From: Opitutaceae bacterium BACL24 MAG-120322-bin51
GTDB lineage: Bacteria > Verrucomicrobiota > Verrucomicrobiia > Opitutales > Coraliomargaritaceae
Reading direction: 5' to 3'
DNA length: 64,000 nucleotides
Assembly: GCA_905182465.1 (NCBI GenBank)
Contig: CAJJBI010000006.1
Span: 124,001-188,000, forward strand
Shown: in pieces, positions 26,264-37,312 of the stretch
Position numbering within the stretch: the first letter of the stretch is position 1
Layout of the letters: the number at the start of each line of letters is the position of its first letter
Program-made: the position numbers and the translations under genes
The notes under the pieces: generated by a model
Seen by the model: the letters and a program-made list of their open reading frames with translations, nothing else
The model's database searches: none
Told to the model about the DNA's origin: nothing

Positions 26264-27176
26264 TTTGATCCGCCCAGTCTTGTGGTTTGAGATAGACTTT
26301 GTAGAGTTCAGCCTCAGGCGTGTTTGCTTCGGGTTTCCAGTCGTAGTCCCAGCGAACGAGTGGCGGTAGCGACATGAGGATCGATTCGGCGCGCCCATTG
26401 GATTGTAAACCGAAGTGGGTGCCTCGATCGTAGATGAGGTTGAATTCGACGTAGCGACCGCGGCGGTAGAGCTGGAACTGGCGTTGCGCCTCAGTGTAAT
26501 CGTTGGCTTTACGACGGGCGACGATAGGCTGGTAGGCAGGCACAAAATGGTCACCGACGGATTGCATAAAAGCGAAAGCTTCTTCAAAGCCGCCTTCAGC
26601 GTAGTCGTCAAAAAAGATGCCGCCGATCCCGCGTGGCTCTTGGCGGTGGGGAAGGTAAAAATACTCGTCGCAGATTTGCTTAAACTTCGGGTAGTGCGCC
26701 TCGCCGAAGGCTTGGCAAGCGGTGCGGGCGGTCTGGTGCCAATGGATCGCATCTTCGCGTTGACCGTAGTAGGGCGTGAGGTCAAAGCCTCCACCAAACC
26801 ACCAGATTGGCTCGCAGTCTTTTGGCTCAGCGTAAAAGTAGCGCACGTTCATGTGAGTGGTCGGCACGTGAGGATTGCTCGGATGCACGACAAGCGAAAC
26901 ACCCATCGCGCGAAAGCTGACACCAGCGAGCTGTGGTCGCTTGGCGGTGGCTGAGGCAGGGAGTCGATTACCTAGAACATCTGAAAAATTGATGCCTGCT
27001 TTTTCAAAAACTTGGCCGCCTTCCATGACGCGTGAGCGTCCACCCCCGCCTTCTTTCCGCTTCCAGTTATCTTCGAGGAAGGTGGCTTTACCATCCTCGG
27101 ATTCCAGCACGCGGCAGATGCGATCTTGTAGATCGAGCAGGTAGGCGCGGACTTTTTCTGGTTGTGCGGTTTGCAT
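26247..27176 (-). CDS. hemF: Oxygen-dependent coproporphyrinogen III oxidase
   Basis: Oxidatively decarboxylates coproporphyrinogen III to protoporphyrinogen IX using O2, which implies at least microaerobic life. From ATG 27176 the protein is 309 residues. Family marks are [56 protein letters not shown], and [25 protein letters not shown]. The product of hemE, encoded just downstream, is its substrate. Its last codons (ILNS, stop) are made by an A/T-rich dispersed repeat. Confidence 0.96.
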   Translation of the reverse strand: MQTAQPEKVRAYLLDLQDRICRVLESEDGKATFLEDNWKRKEGGGGRSRVMEGGQVFEKAGINFSDVLGNRLPASATAKRPQLAGVSFRAMGVSLVVHPSNPHVPTTHMNVRYFYAEPKDCEPIWWFGGGFDLTPYYGQREDAIHWHQTARTACQAFGEAHYPKFKQICDEYFYLPHRQEPRGIGGIFFDDYAEGGFEEAFAFMQSVGDHFVPAYQPIVARRKANDYTEAQRQFQLYRRGRYVEFNLIYDRGTHFGLQSNGRAESILMSLPPLVRWDYDWKPEANTPEAELYKVYLKPQDWADQTILNS

Positions 27177-27230
27177 TGAGAGTGAATCTTGGCTGAGTCG
27201 ACTGCAAACGACAAGCACTGGAACTAAAAA

Positions 27231-28160
27231 ATGACAAAGTCCCGAAAACTCCCCGAATCAGTGATCATCTTTGGCTGCGGCTACTTGGGCACTGCGCTGG
27301 CGAAGCATTTACTTAATCAAGGAGTGAGGGTAGCGGCTTTGACGCGTAACGCAGAAAAGGCGGCGCACTTACGTAAAATGGTAGCAGAACTGAGAACCGG
27401 TTACGACCAGGTAGCAATCGAGGTGATTGAGGGCGATCTTGATTCGAATGATTGGCATGAGCGAGTCGAAGGACGATATGAGGCAGTCGTCAACTGCGTG
27501 AGTTCGGCGGGAGGGGGTCTTGCGGGTTACCAGAAGTCTTACGTGGATGGGCAGCGCTCAATTCTTAAGTGGGCAAAGTCGCAGTCAATTCGCAGCTACG
27601 TTTACACAAGTAGCACCTCCGTCTATTCGCAGGATGATGGGCTGCTAATTGATGAAAGCGCTGACACAAGTGGCGCTCCAGCGACAGGGCAGTTGCTTTT
27701 GGAATCAGAAGCAATGCTGGCTAAATCCGATATTTTGCCGAAATGGTACGTGCTCCGCCTCGCCGGAATTTATGGGGAAGGACGGCATTTTTTATTGAAT
27801 CAAATAAGGGAAGCGAAGGGCGAAATTCCTGGCTCAGGCGACTATGCGATGAATATGATTCATCTCGAAGATATTATCTCAGCGATCTGTGCCGCGCTCT
27901 GCGGAGAGGCTGCATCAGATGTTTATAACATTACGGATGATGCCCCGACGATTAAGGCTGATGTGTTGGCCTACCTAGCTGAAGCCATGAAACTCCCCAA
28001 ACCTGTCTTCAACCCAGAGAAAGTCTCCGAGCGTCTCAAACGTCGCGGTGGTCGTATGCCGCACCGCTATGTCAGCAATAAAAAAGCTCGTGAGGCTTTG
28101 GAATGGAGCCCTAAATTTCCTAGCTTCCGTGAAGGCTATGCGAGCTTGTTAAATTTGTAG
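27231..28160 (+). CDS. NAD-dependent epimerase-like SDR protein
   Basis: A 309-residue atypical short-chain dehydrogenase of the YeeZ/SDR type. The dinucleotide motif [10 protein letters not shown] lies at residues about 15-24. [15 protein letters not shown], the segment usually ending in the YxxxK active site, is present, but no clear YxxxK follows, so catalysis is uncertain. The segments [12 protein letters not shown] and [11 protein letters not shown] are typical of the family. It is divergent from hemF (54 bases between ATGs) and lies upstream of tRNA-His. Substrate unknown. Confidence 0.8.
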   Translation: MTKSRKLPESVIIFGCGYLGTALAKHLLNQGVRVAALTRNAEKAAHLRKMVAELRTGYDQVAIEVIEGDLDSNDWHERVEGRYEAVVNCVSSAGGGLAGYQKSYVDGQRSILKWAKSQSIRSYVYTSSTSVYSQDDGLLIDESADTSGAPATGQLLLESEAMLAKSDILPKWYVLRLAGIYGEGRHFLLNQIREAKGEIPGSGDYAMNMIHLEDIISAICAALCGEAASDVYNITDDAPTIKADVLAYLAEAMKLPKPVFNPEKVSERLKRRGGRMPHRYVSNKKAREALEWSPKFPSFREGYASLLNL

Positions 28161-28259
28161 GGCTATTGAGAAAATCCGTACAGACTCTTGACAAGTTCTC
28201 CGCGGGAACGAGCATGACCGTACTTTCGCAAAAGGGTGTTGAGACATCTTCTGCTTATG

Positions 28260-28336
28260 GTGGCTATAGCTCAGTTGGTTAGAGCATCGGCTTGTGATGC
28301 CGAGGGTCGCGGGTTCGAATCCCGTTAGCCACCCCA
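28260..28336 (+). tRNA. tRNA-His (GTG anticodon)
   Basis: A complete cloverleaf: acceptor GTGGCTA/TAGCCAC, D-stem GCTC/GAGC, anticodon stem TCGGC/GCCGA with anticodon GTG at 28294-28296, and T-arm GCGGG-TTCGAAT-CCCGT. C28333 is the discriminator base and CCA is encoded at 28334-28336. The base before position 1 (28259) is G and can pair with the discriminator C, the genomically encoded G-1 characteristic of bacterial tRNA-His. Confidence 0.97.
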
Positions 28337-28572
28337 TTTTATCTATAAGCTATTAATTATAAACAGCTTATTTTATCCCTAGCCGTAAGGGTGCACATGC
28401 AATCGCACACAAGTAGAAGAGGCTAACAAAGGACGGTAAGCTTTAAGGTCCTAGTATGCTTTAGTTTATACCGATTTTAAGGTATGGCATTTGGTGACTG
28501 AGCCGTAGGTCCACTCATTCTTCAGGCTCGGTATTGCTATCCACTAGAGAATCAGCGGAGCAGAGGCGTTTA
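28337..28572. other. Intergenic region after tRNA-His; no gene seen
   Basis: No supported coding frame. ATAAGCT (28345-28351) and AGCTTAT (28365-28371), followed by TTT, could be a weak terminator of tRNA-His transcription. The rest shows no clear structure. Confidence 0.5.
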
Positions 28573-28606
28573 CAAAAAAAAGCGGCCACCTTTCGGCGAC
28601 CGCTTT
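28573..28606 (-). terminator. Rho-independent terminator of pnp
   Basis: Read on the minus strand: AAAGCGGTCGCC, loop GAAA, GGTGGCCGCTTT, then a run of T. The 12-pair stem contains two G-U pairs. It begins 26 bases after the pnp stop. Confidence 0.9.
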
Positions 28607-28631
28607 GCATTAAACGTTTTCTAGCGTCCGA

Positions 28632-30791
<2,160 letters not shown>

Positions 30792-31093
30792 TATCTTTGT
30801 CTTGGTTTTGCTTTATGCATTCAAAACGACTGTTCGGGGATCGGACCTTACTTGGACGCTCGCGGCTCGAATCGGTCGGGACGCTCGGTTGAAAATTCGT
30901 AGGAGAGGTTTTACTTCGATCGGCACTTGTGCGTGAGTAAGGGCATCAAGCCTTTACCGCGGTTGTGTCATTTAGATTAAAGTGAAGTTCATTCCTTCAG
31001 CTCTTAATCTTACTCCTAATCGTAATCCTCGGATGGTAGGGAGGATTACGATTAAGATTATGATTAAGAATGAAAAAGGGGACTTTTAGTTAA
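30792..31093. other. rpsO-pnp intergenic region with a large dyad
   Basis: About 300 bases without a credible gene. It contains the pnp leader and the large imperfect palindrome at 31002-31069, annotated separately. The rpsO terminator follows at 31094-31128. Confidence 0.6.
31002..31069. repeat. Imperfect 29-base palindrome of TAATC-type repeats
   Basis: The arms 31002-31030 and 31041-31069 are reverse complements at 26 of 29 positions around a 10-base loop. Each arm is built from TTAATC/CTAATC/GTAATC units and so looks like a folded-back form of a simple A/T-rich repeat. It lies between pnp and the rpsO terminator and could also be an RNA hairpin in the pnp leader. Confidence 0.75.
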
Positions 31094-31128
31094 GAAAAAT
31101 GCCGGACTCCATCGATGAAGTCCGGCAT
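31094..31128 (-). terminator. Rho-independent terminator of rpsO
   Basis: ATGCCGGACT (31099-31108) pairs with AGTCCGGCAT (31119-31128) around a 10-base loop. On the minus strand the stem is followed by TTTTTC. Located just after the rpsO stop, it would separate rpsO from pnp or attenuate read-through. Confidence 0.85.
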
Positions 31129-31145
31129 TGTGAAAAAGTAATCCG

Positions 31146-31433
31146 TTATTTACGGAGACCAAGCTTTTCGAGGATCGCGGTGTAGCGATTGAACTCGGTA
31201 CGCTTAAGGTAATCGAGGAGCTTACGACGACGTGCTGTCATTGCGATAAGACCGCGGCGTGAGTGGAAGTCCTTGCGGTTTTCGCGCAAGTGTTCGGTGA
31301 GGTGTTTGACGCGAGCCGTGAGAAGTGCGATTTGCACTTCAGACGAACCTGTGTCGCCGTCCTTAAGACCGAACTCTTTGATGATCGCGTCCTTGTCGAT
31401 TGTTGTGTCCCCTACGGGTGCTGATTTTGACAT
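31146..31433 (-). CDS. rpsO: Small ribosomal subunit protein S15
   Basis: A 95-residue 16S rRNA-binding protein of the 30S platform. ATG 31433 is chosen over an upstream non-ATG codon because it gives the normal S15 N-terminus. Conserved parts are [37 protein letters not shown] and the [22 protein letters not shown]-terminal helix. It precedes pnp. The upstream leader holds a hairpin that could be an S15 autoregulatory site. Confidence 0.97.
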   Translation of the reverse strand: MSKSAPVGDTTIDKDAIIKEFGLKDGDTGSSEVQIALLTARVKHLTEHLRENRKDFHSRRGLIAMTARRRKLLDYLKRTEFNRYTAILEKLGLRK

Positions 31434-31753
31434 TTTGTTTTTGATTGTGTGAATCACGACTTGTGGGCTTCGATTTGTCGAAACCGTTCAGACCGCCACT
31501 GAGCCGTCTGAACCGTTGAACTCTTCGGATGAAGAGAAGTCGAGGAACGGGCTCTTCTCAGAGCGCGCTCTAACGCTGAAGGGCAGGAAGATGTCGTTTT
31601 ACGACTGCGGTGCAAGTACAAATGTGAGTATCCAAAAACACTGAAATATTGTTTTTTTAACAGAGTTCGCTCACAGCTCTATCAACGTGTGAGTGAATGT
31701 CTAAGTGTTAGCTGGTCGCTTGAAGCTGAAGCGGCGAAGCGCGAGCGTGTCCA
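31434..31753. other. rpsO leader / intergenic region
   Basis: 320 bases between rpsO and an upstream TPR gene on the same strand. No coding frame is supported. The only clear structure is the hairpin at 31486-31513. A second, weaker pairing (GAAGAG ... CTCTTC, about 31530-31560) is also visible. Confidence 0.5.
31486..31513 (-). promoter_or_regulatory. Hairpin in the rpsO leader, candidate S15 autoregulatory site
   Basis: GTTCAGAC and GTCTGAAC form a perfect 8-pair stem with a 12-base loop, 53 bases before the rpsO ATG. S15 commonly represses its own mRNA by binding leader structures that differ between phyla. Position supports that role here, but the S15-binding features cannot be verified by eye. 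Confidence 0.35.
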
Positions 31754-33724
31754 TTAATTTTTGTCCCATTGCCAATTAGCAAATTGCCATTCCGTCATAT
31801 CGGGGCTGCCCGCATCGACTGCGATTTTTAAAAGTTCCTTGGCTTTAGCAGGATCTCCGTAGGCCTTTTCCCATTGCGCCATCCAAAAGGCGGCAGCGCA
31901 AATTTGTTGCCGTGCTTGTTCAGGTGATTTGGCGATTCCTGCCCAATCGAGGACTGCTTTGCGATTCGCCACACTATTGTAATATTGTAGCACGGGATCA
32001 CCCAAGGTCGCTGCTTGTGAGTTTTTAGCTGAATCGCTTCCCCGTTTCACTCCCGATCTGTCTTTATTAAAATCGACCTGTAATAGTCGGGCTAAGTAAA
32101 TTACACTTGGTTCGTGGTCTCTCGGGATCTCGGCAAGGCATTTGGTAAGTGATTCTGTAGCGCTTTCGGTTTTTCCGATTACGTAGGCGCAGGTCGCGTG
32201 GATCAGATCCAATGTGTAGTGAGTCGTTAGTTTACGCGCGGCGACCTGGAGCAAGCCTTCGGCATCCGTAAGGCGGCCTAGTTGCAAGAGGACGAGCCCT
32301 TTTTCGTAGCTCAGGACAGGACTCGAAGGGATGAGTTCATGAGCTTTTGTATAATCTGCGAGGGCACCTTCGAGATCGCCGATTTTCCGTAGGAGTGCTC
32401 CTCGCAGCGCGAGTGCTTCGGCTCGTTCGGAGTCTATCAGGAGCGATTCATTGAATGCGCTCAGGGCCAGAGTCGGTGTATCGCTGATGAGGTGGGCACG
32501 GCCGAGCATTGCCCAAGCCTCAGCATCTGGATTGATGCGATTTAGGGTGATGGCTTCGAGGATCGGGATGGCATCACTCGCGCGATCTGCACGGAGCAGG
32601 GTGCGGCTTACGACGAGGGCTTCTTCACTCGTCTCGGGGCGGAAACCAGCGTCGATGGCGTCAAGGATGGAAGTAATGGCTTCTTCATGACGGCCGAGTT
32701 TTTGAAGGCAGAACCCGCGATAAAAAAACAGGGAGCGGCGGAGCAGGTCGGCCTCCTTGGGTAGCGCTTGAATCGCAGCTTCGAATTTAGCTCGTGCGGT
32801 GCCGACACGGTTCTTAGCTAGGGCGGCGCGGCCTTCGAGGTAGAGGACGACATCGCGTAGCTCGGGGCGCTTAGCTATGGGCTTGATCACAGCTTCTAGC
32901 GATTCCCAGTGTCCCACGCTTGCGTAAAGGGAGGCTAGGGTGATGAGGGCTTCGAAGTTTTGTGGCTGTTGTATGGTGAAGTTTTGCAAATCGGCGATCG
33001 CTAGCTCGAAACGGCCGATTTGCGTGAGAAGCCGGGCACGTAGCAAGCGTAGTGCGTTACGTTGTTGGAGGGCTTCTTTTCCGGTTTGACCTTTGTAGAC
33101 TGCGATAGCTTGGTCGATTGCAGCTATGGCTTCATCTTGAGCGCCGTCTTGCAGCTCAGCGCGCGCTTTTTTGAGGTAGGCTTCGCTACTGAGGCGAAGA
33201 CTGGCACTGTCGGTTTCGGGGTCGGCAAGGTAAATTTCGTTAAACGCGGTGGCGGCGTCATCCCACTCGCCCTCAGCCATGCGAAGCAGACCGAACAGTT
33301 GTTTAGCCGCTCTGGCATCTTCACTTCCTGGAACCGCTTTTGCGAGGATTTCTTGGATGAGCGCCGTGGCCTCGTCGCGGCGATCCATATGACCCAGCGC
33401 GAGGACTTTGAGTAGGCTGTGCTCGTGGTTTTCGGGGTCAAGCGCGATGGCTCGGTCTGCTGCTGCAAGTGCTTCCGCAGGCTTGTTTTGATCGAGCATA
33501 ACTCGCGCTTTGAGCGTGAGCGCGGGTAGATAATCAGGTTCTATGCGGAGCATTTGCTCGATGCCACGTTCCGCGCCCGCGAGATCGCCGACTAAATAGT
33601 TGCCCTCAGCGATGCCGTGATAGAGCTCGACGAGATTTGTTTTTGGCGCAGCGCTGAGGCAGAGGCCGCTAACGTAAAGAAGTAGGGCGACTATGTGAGC
33701 GCAGAAAGACATTCGATAATACAT
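31754..33724 (-). CDS. Secreted TPR-repeat protein
   Basis: A 656-residue protein with an N-terminal signal peptide (HIVALLLYVSGLCLSA, cleavage near residue 25; start 33724 or 33712). Nearly the whole mature part is TPR-like: about a dozen helical pairs such as YLPALTLKARVMLDQNKPAEALAAADRAIALDPENHE and AEALALRGALLRKIGDLEGALADYTKAHELIPSSP. It probably acts as a periplasmic or outer-membrane protein scaffold. It has no lipobox, unlike the TPR protein next to dnaG. Function unknown. Confidence 0.8.
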   Translation of the reverse strand: MYYRMSFCAHIVALLLYVSGLCLSAAPKTNLVELYHGIAEGNYLVGDLAGAERGIEQMLRIEPDYLPALTLKARVMLDQNKPAEALAAADRAIALDPENHEHSLLKVLALGHMDRRDEATALIQEILAKAVPGSEDARAAKQLFGLLRMAEGEWDDAATAFNEIYLADPETDSASLRLSSEAYLKKARAELQDGAQDEAIAAIDQAIAVYKGQTGKEALQQRNALRLLRARLLTQIGRFELAIADLQNFTIQQPQNFEALITLASLYASVGHWESLEAVIKPIAKRPELRDVVLYLEGRAALAKNRVGTARAKFEAAIQALPKEADLLRRSLFFYRGFCLQKLGRHEEAITSILDAIDAGFRPETSEEALVVSRTLLRADRASDAIPILEAITLNRINPDAEAWAMLGRAHLISDTPTLALSAFNESLLIDSERAEALALRGALLRKIGDLEGALADYTKAHELIPSSPVLSYEKGLVLLQLGRLTDAEGLLQVAARKLTTHYTLDLIHATCAYVIGKTESATESLTKCLAEIPRDHEPSVIYLARLLQVDFNKDRSGVKRGSDSAKNSQAATLGDPVLQYYNSVANRKAVLDWAGIAKSPEQARQQICAAAFWMAQWEKAYGDPAKAKELLKIAVDAGSPDMTEWQFANWQWDKN

Positions 33725-33785
33725 TGCTATAAAAAAAGACAGACGACGATTGGAAAATCCGAAAACTCTGTTTTATCTAGTATGA

Positions 33786-34037
33786 ATGAGTGAGTCACCA
33801 AAGCGTAAAAAAGGTAAGCGTTCCGCCGTTGATGTATTTTTCGACGCCGTCGGTGCGGTCGTCCCTAGTTGTGGCCCTGCCTTGCGGATGGTGGAGCGCG
33901 GACAGGAACGTCCGCTAAAGATCGGTGAGAAATTTGTGCTGTTCTATAACACCCCGCTCTGCCTGCACTGTAGTTGCAATCGAGCTAAGTTTAAGGAAGA
34001 GAAGGCGAAGATGCGAGCGATGGACTTCAAACGTTGA
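33786..34037 (+). CDS. Small Cys-rich protein resembling anti-sigma zinc-finger domains
   Basis: 83 residues with a basic N-terminus (KRKKGKR). The pattern SC-GPALRMVERGQERPLKIGEKFVLFYNTPLCLHCSC recalls the short zf-HC2-like proteins whose motif is C ... H-x3-C-x2-C. Here the His position is Asn, though a His occurs inside CLHC. No ECF sigma factor lies next to it, so an anti-sigma role is not supported by context. It is divergent from the TPR gene and convergent with the GspE/PilB gene (4 bases between stops). Confidence 0.6.
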   Translation: MSESPKRKKGKRSAVDVFFDAVGAVVPSCGPALRMVERGQERPLKIGEKFVLFYNTPLCLHCSCNRAKFKEEKAKMRAMDFKR

Positions 34038-34041
34038 ATGA

Positions 34042-35721
34042 CTAATCCTCTTCGCTTTCTAGTTCTGCGAAGCGCATAACTTCTTCGACGGTGGTGGTGC
34101 CATTTTTAATGTGGGCCCAGCCGCTTTGCATGAGTGTTCGCATGTCTTGAGAGACAGCGGTCTGACGAATCGTTCGAGCAGAATCACGCTTGACGATGTG
34201 TTCGTGGATTTCCTCGGTAACACGAAGAATTTCGAAGACACCGATACGCCCGCGGAAGCCTAAATTGCGACAACGTTCACAACCGACAGCTGATTTGGCG
34301 AGATGGCCGTATTGCGCTTCGCTAGGGTCGATGCGCATGGTGGCAAGAAAGCCGGCAATCTGGCGCTCATTGTAGGTGGCCGGTACTGCGCAATTGGGGC
34401 AGAGGCGGCGTACGAGACGCTGCGCGATGATCATTTCTACGGAGGAAGCGATGAGGAATGGCTCAATGTCCATATCGACAAGACGGGTCAGAGCGCCAGG
34501 TGCGTCGTTGGTGTGGAGTGTGCTCAAAACGAGGTGACCTGTTAGTGAGGCGCGGATGCCGATGTCGGCTGTCTCGCGGTCGCGGATTTCTCCGACCATG
34601 ATGACGTCGGGATCTTGGCGAAGCACGGCGCGCAGCGATTGGGCAAAGGTCAAACCGATCTCGGGGTGAACTTGCGTCTGATTGACGCCAGGTACTTCAT
34701 ACTCTATTGGGTCTTCGACCGTGATGATGCGGCGCTCGGGCTTGTTGATCAGACGTATGAAGGCCGTGAGCGAAGTGGATTTACCCGAGCCAGTAGGGCC
34801 CGTCACTAAGATGATTCCGTGCGGAGTAGAAAGCGCGTGGGTAAGTTTCTTTTCCTCGTCCTTGGCGAGGCCAAGCTCGCGCATGGAGAGTGGTTTTGAC
34901 TTTTGGTTGAGCAGGCGGAGCGACACGCTCTCGCCATACATCGTAGGAAAGGTGGAAATACGAATATCCAATTCCGAGTCACCTGCACCGAAGGATATGC
35001 GGCCGTCCTGCGGCCTTCGCTTCTCGGAAATGTTCAGCTTGGCCATGATCTTGAGGCGTGAGATAATGGCACCTTGGAAGCGTATCAGATTATCGGGCAC
35101 GCGAACGGATACTAGCTCACCGTCGATGCGGTAGCGAATCTGTAGCTCATCACGGTGTGGCTCGAAGTGAATGTCAGTTGCCCGGTCGCTGACTGCTTTT
35201 TGTACTACCTCGTTGACGAATCGGATTACGGCGGCGTCCTCATCCTCCACCTCTTCGGCTTCGGAAACATCGGTAATAAGGTCGGACTCGTCGAGGCTGC
35301 CTGCTCCGACACCGAAGTTTTGCGTGATTGTCTCGGTGATCTGTTCTGGGTCTCCCATGAACCACTGCACTTTACGTCCGCTGACGGCATAGACCCAGCG
35401 ATTCATTACCTCGTCCGGGGGCCAGAGTGTGGCGAGTGCAATAGGGGCTTTCTCTTTTTGGGTATCGTCGCCTACTGTTTGGACAGGAATACATTGATAT
35501 TCGTGAATCATCCGCAGCGGCAGCGTAGCGGTTGGATTGTCAATCAGCTCGATGTCTTTGATTACGGCGATTTCTACGAGGTCGGCCAGTTCGGATAAGA
35601 TCTCGCGGGTGGGGCGGTTACGAAGGGTGGCGAGCTCAATTAATCGATCCCCACGAGGCAGACTAGAAATTACGCTACGTTGTTCCTCGTCGAGGCCTAA
35701 GAAAATGGGGTCTATGTTCAT
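34042..35721 (-). CDS. GspE/PilB-type secretion or pilus ATPase
   Basis: Cytoplasmic hexameric ATPase powering type II secretion or type IV pilus assembly, 559 residues. It has an N-terminal MshEN/GspE-N domain (about 1-140), then the ATPase core with [19 protein letters not shown], Walker [13 protein letters not shown], the Asp box [11 protein letters not shown], Walker B-region [32 protein letters not shown], and the tetracysteine zinc motif (CPNC ... CERC). No other gsp or pil genes are nearby, so which system it serves cannot be told from context. Confidence 0.9.
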   Translation of the reverse strand: MNIDPIFLGLDEEQRSVISSLPRGDRLIELATLRNRPTREILSELADLVEIAVIKDIELIDNPTATLPLRMIHEYQCIPVQTVGDDTQKEKAPIALATLWPPDEVMNRWVYAVSGRKVQWFMGDPEQITETITQNFGVGAGSLDESDLITDVSEAEEVEDEDAAVIRFVNEVVQKAVSDRATDIHFEPHRDELQIRYRIDGELVSVRVPDNLIRFQGAIISRLKIMAKLNISEKRRPQDGRISFGAGDSELDIRISTFPTMYGESVSLRLLNQKSKPLSMRELGLAKDEEKKLTHALSTPHGIILVTGPTGSGKSTSLTAFIRLINKPERRIITVEDPIEYEVPGVNQTQVHPEIGLTFAQSLRAVLRQDPDVIMVGEIRDRETADIGIRASLTGHLVLSTLHTNDAPGALTRLVDMDIEPFLIASSVEMIIAQRLVRRLCPNCAVPATYNERQIAGFLATMRIDPSEAQYGHLAKSAVGCERCRNLGFRGRIGVFEILRVTEEIHEHIVKRDSARTIRQTAVSQDMRTLMQSGWAHIKNGTTTVEEVMRFAELESEED

Positions 35722-35825
35722 ATGGCTAAATCTTTAATACAAGGTGAAGGGAATTTGTTCCGAGTTCAACCTCGAAGCCACTCTGATGAGAAGGTGAGTA
35801 ATGGCAGTGTAGCAGCCACTTCGGT

Positions 35826-36209
35826 TTATTCCCAGTAGTCTTCGCCGTAGTCGAAGAAGATTTCTTCGCCTGGCTCTATGTTGCGAAGGGCTTGGAAGCG
35901 GGCGGTCTTCCAGCGGCTGGATACGATAAGGAAGGCGTTGGGCTCATCGTCGTGATTGATATAGCGGGTGTAGTTGGCCTTTGGACCCTCACCGACGAGA
36001 ATGTGGTCTTTAGTGACCCACAACACGTAGGCAGAAAAGGGGCGATCGGGGTCGTGAAATTCTTTTTCTGTGATCACTTCACCCGTGTAGTAACCGATGG
36101 TGTTTTCTTCGCCGATGGCGTGCCTAGCAAATAGCCCCATGCCCGCACCCTCGATCGTCGAGGTGCGGATTTCAAAATCGTCGGCAGTCCATTTTTTTGT
36201 CTTTGGCAT
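35826..36209 (-). CDS. SET-domain protein
   Basis: A 127-residue stand-alone SET domain, a predicted SAM-dependent protein-lysine methyltransferase. Motifs seen are IEGAGMGLFA near the N-terminus, NYTRYINHDDEPNA (the NH SAM-binding motif), and EPGEEIFFDYGEDYW (the catalytic Tyr region). No pre- or post-SET zinc domains. Such small SET proteins recur in PVC bacteria and chlamydiae, where one methylates a histone-like protein. The Lys/Ala-rich RpoD extension would be a speculative substrate. Confidence 0.85.
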   Translation of the reverse strand: MPKTKKWTADDFEIRTSTIEGAGMGLFARHAIGEENTIGYYTGEVITEKEFHDPDRPFSAYVLWVTKDHILVGEGPKANYTRYINHDDEPNAFLIVSSRWKTARFQALRNIEPGEEIFFDYGEDYWE

Positions 36210-36252
36210 CGAGTATAACTGAGTAATCGAATGTTAAACGTCCAACTAAGAA

Positions 36253-37257
36253 TCATCGATCCTTTAGTAGTTCACGAATCCATCTGCGATGTGGTCCCGA
36301 AAGAGTAATAGCGTCTAGTTCGTCGAGTGCGACCCACTCTAATGAGTCATGAATACTGACTACAATTGTTTCGTAGATGTATTCTTTGATTCGGCGATGA
36401 GTGATAGAGCGCGATTTACTGGCGATGAGTTGGGGCGACATCCTCGCTTTGACTGCGCTCAGTTCGGGTAACTCATATTGCCCTGCAAGTTGCCCTGCAC
36501 TTTCGGGGATGCGGTGGAGTAATAGTTTATCATCTTCTATTATCCATGCGCGGTCGATCTCTACTTGAACAGTGGTTTTACGCTCTATTTGTGGGAGTTT
36601 ATTTTGAGTGCCGTGTTTATAAGCGACGCAGAATTTAAGGACGGGACAAATCGTGCAGAGAGGCTTTTGCTTGAGGCAGACTGTTGCGCCGAGCTCCATC
36701 ATGGCTTGGTTGTGGTCGCCAGGGTTTTCGTTGTCGAGCAACTCGTCAGCTCTTGCGGTGAAGGCTTTGACTGCTGCGCCATTGTTTTTAAAAATATGCG
36801 CATCATTGGTTAAACGGGCGAGGATACGCACGACGTTGCCATCGACGACTGCGGCTGGTTGACCCAATGCAATTGAAGCGATGGCCGCCGAGGTGTAGGG
36901 GCCAATGCCGGGTAGCCGTTGCCATTCTTCGCGGTTCGCTGGCTTTGGGTCGAGCGCGACGTATTCTTTGGCCAAGCGATGAAGGTTGCGCGCGCGGCTG
37001 TAGTAGCCGAGGCCTTCCCAGTGCTTAAGCACATCCTCAGCGGTCGCATTGGCTAGTGCGGTAAAGTCAGGAAAGCGCTGCATCCAACGATTAAAGTAGG
37101 GCAACATGGTCTTAATCTGTGTCTGTTGAGCCATTAGCTCGGACACAACGGTGCGGTAGAGGCTCGGCTCTGCACGCCAAGGTAAAGGGCGTTGGGCAGT
37201 GGCATACCAAGCGCCCAGCAGTTTACGGAATGTTACTTTGCTTGAGAATAAATCCAT
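36253..37257 (-). CDS. mutY: A/G-specific adenine DNA glycosylase
   Basis: Removes adenine mispaired with 8-oxoguanine. From ATG 37257 the protein is about 334 residues. Seen are PLPWR, the catalytic Glu in SELMAQQTQ, the helix-hairpin-helix LPGIGPYTSAAIAS, the catalytic Asp in AVVDGNVVR, and the [4Fe-4S] ligands as C-x6-C-x2-C-x5-C in CLKQKPLCTICPVLKFC. The C-terminal NUDIX-like domain that recognises 8-oxoG follows. Flanked by a SET-domain gene downstream and a YHYH gene. Confidence 0.95.
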   Translation of the reverse strand: MDLFSSKVTFRKLLGAWYATAQRPLPWRAEPSLYRTVVSELMAQQTQIKTMLPYFNRWMQRFPDFTALANATAEDVLKHWEGLGYYSRARNLHRLAKEYVALDPKPANREEWQRLPGIGPYTSAAIASIALGQPAAVVDGNVVRILARLTNDAHIFKNNGAAVKAFTARADELLDNENPGDHNQAMMELGATVCLKQKPLCTICPVLKFCVAYKHGTQNKLPQIERKTTVQVEIDRAWIIEDDKLLLHRIPESAGQLAGQYELPELSAVKARMSPQLIASKSRSITHRRIKEYIYETIVVSIHDSLEWVALDELDAITLSGPHRRWIRELLKDR

Positions 37258-37312
37258 GTAGGGATGCGACCACGATGGTCGAGGGATCAAACCTCTTCAA
37301 CCTGAGTTTTAT

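Noticed and set aside
26237-26797. N-terminal extension of the hemE frame by about 187 residues
   Set aside because: This part overlaps hemF in another frame and has no similarity; hemE begins cleanly at ATG 26236.
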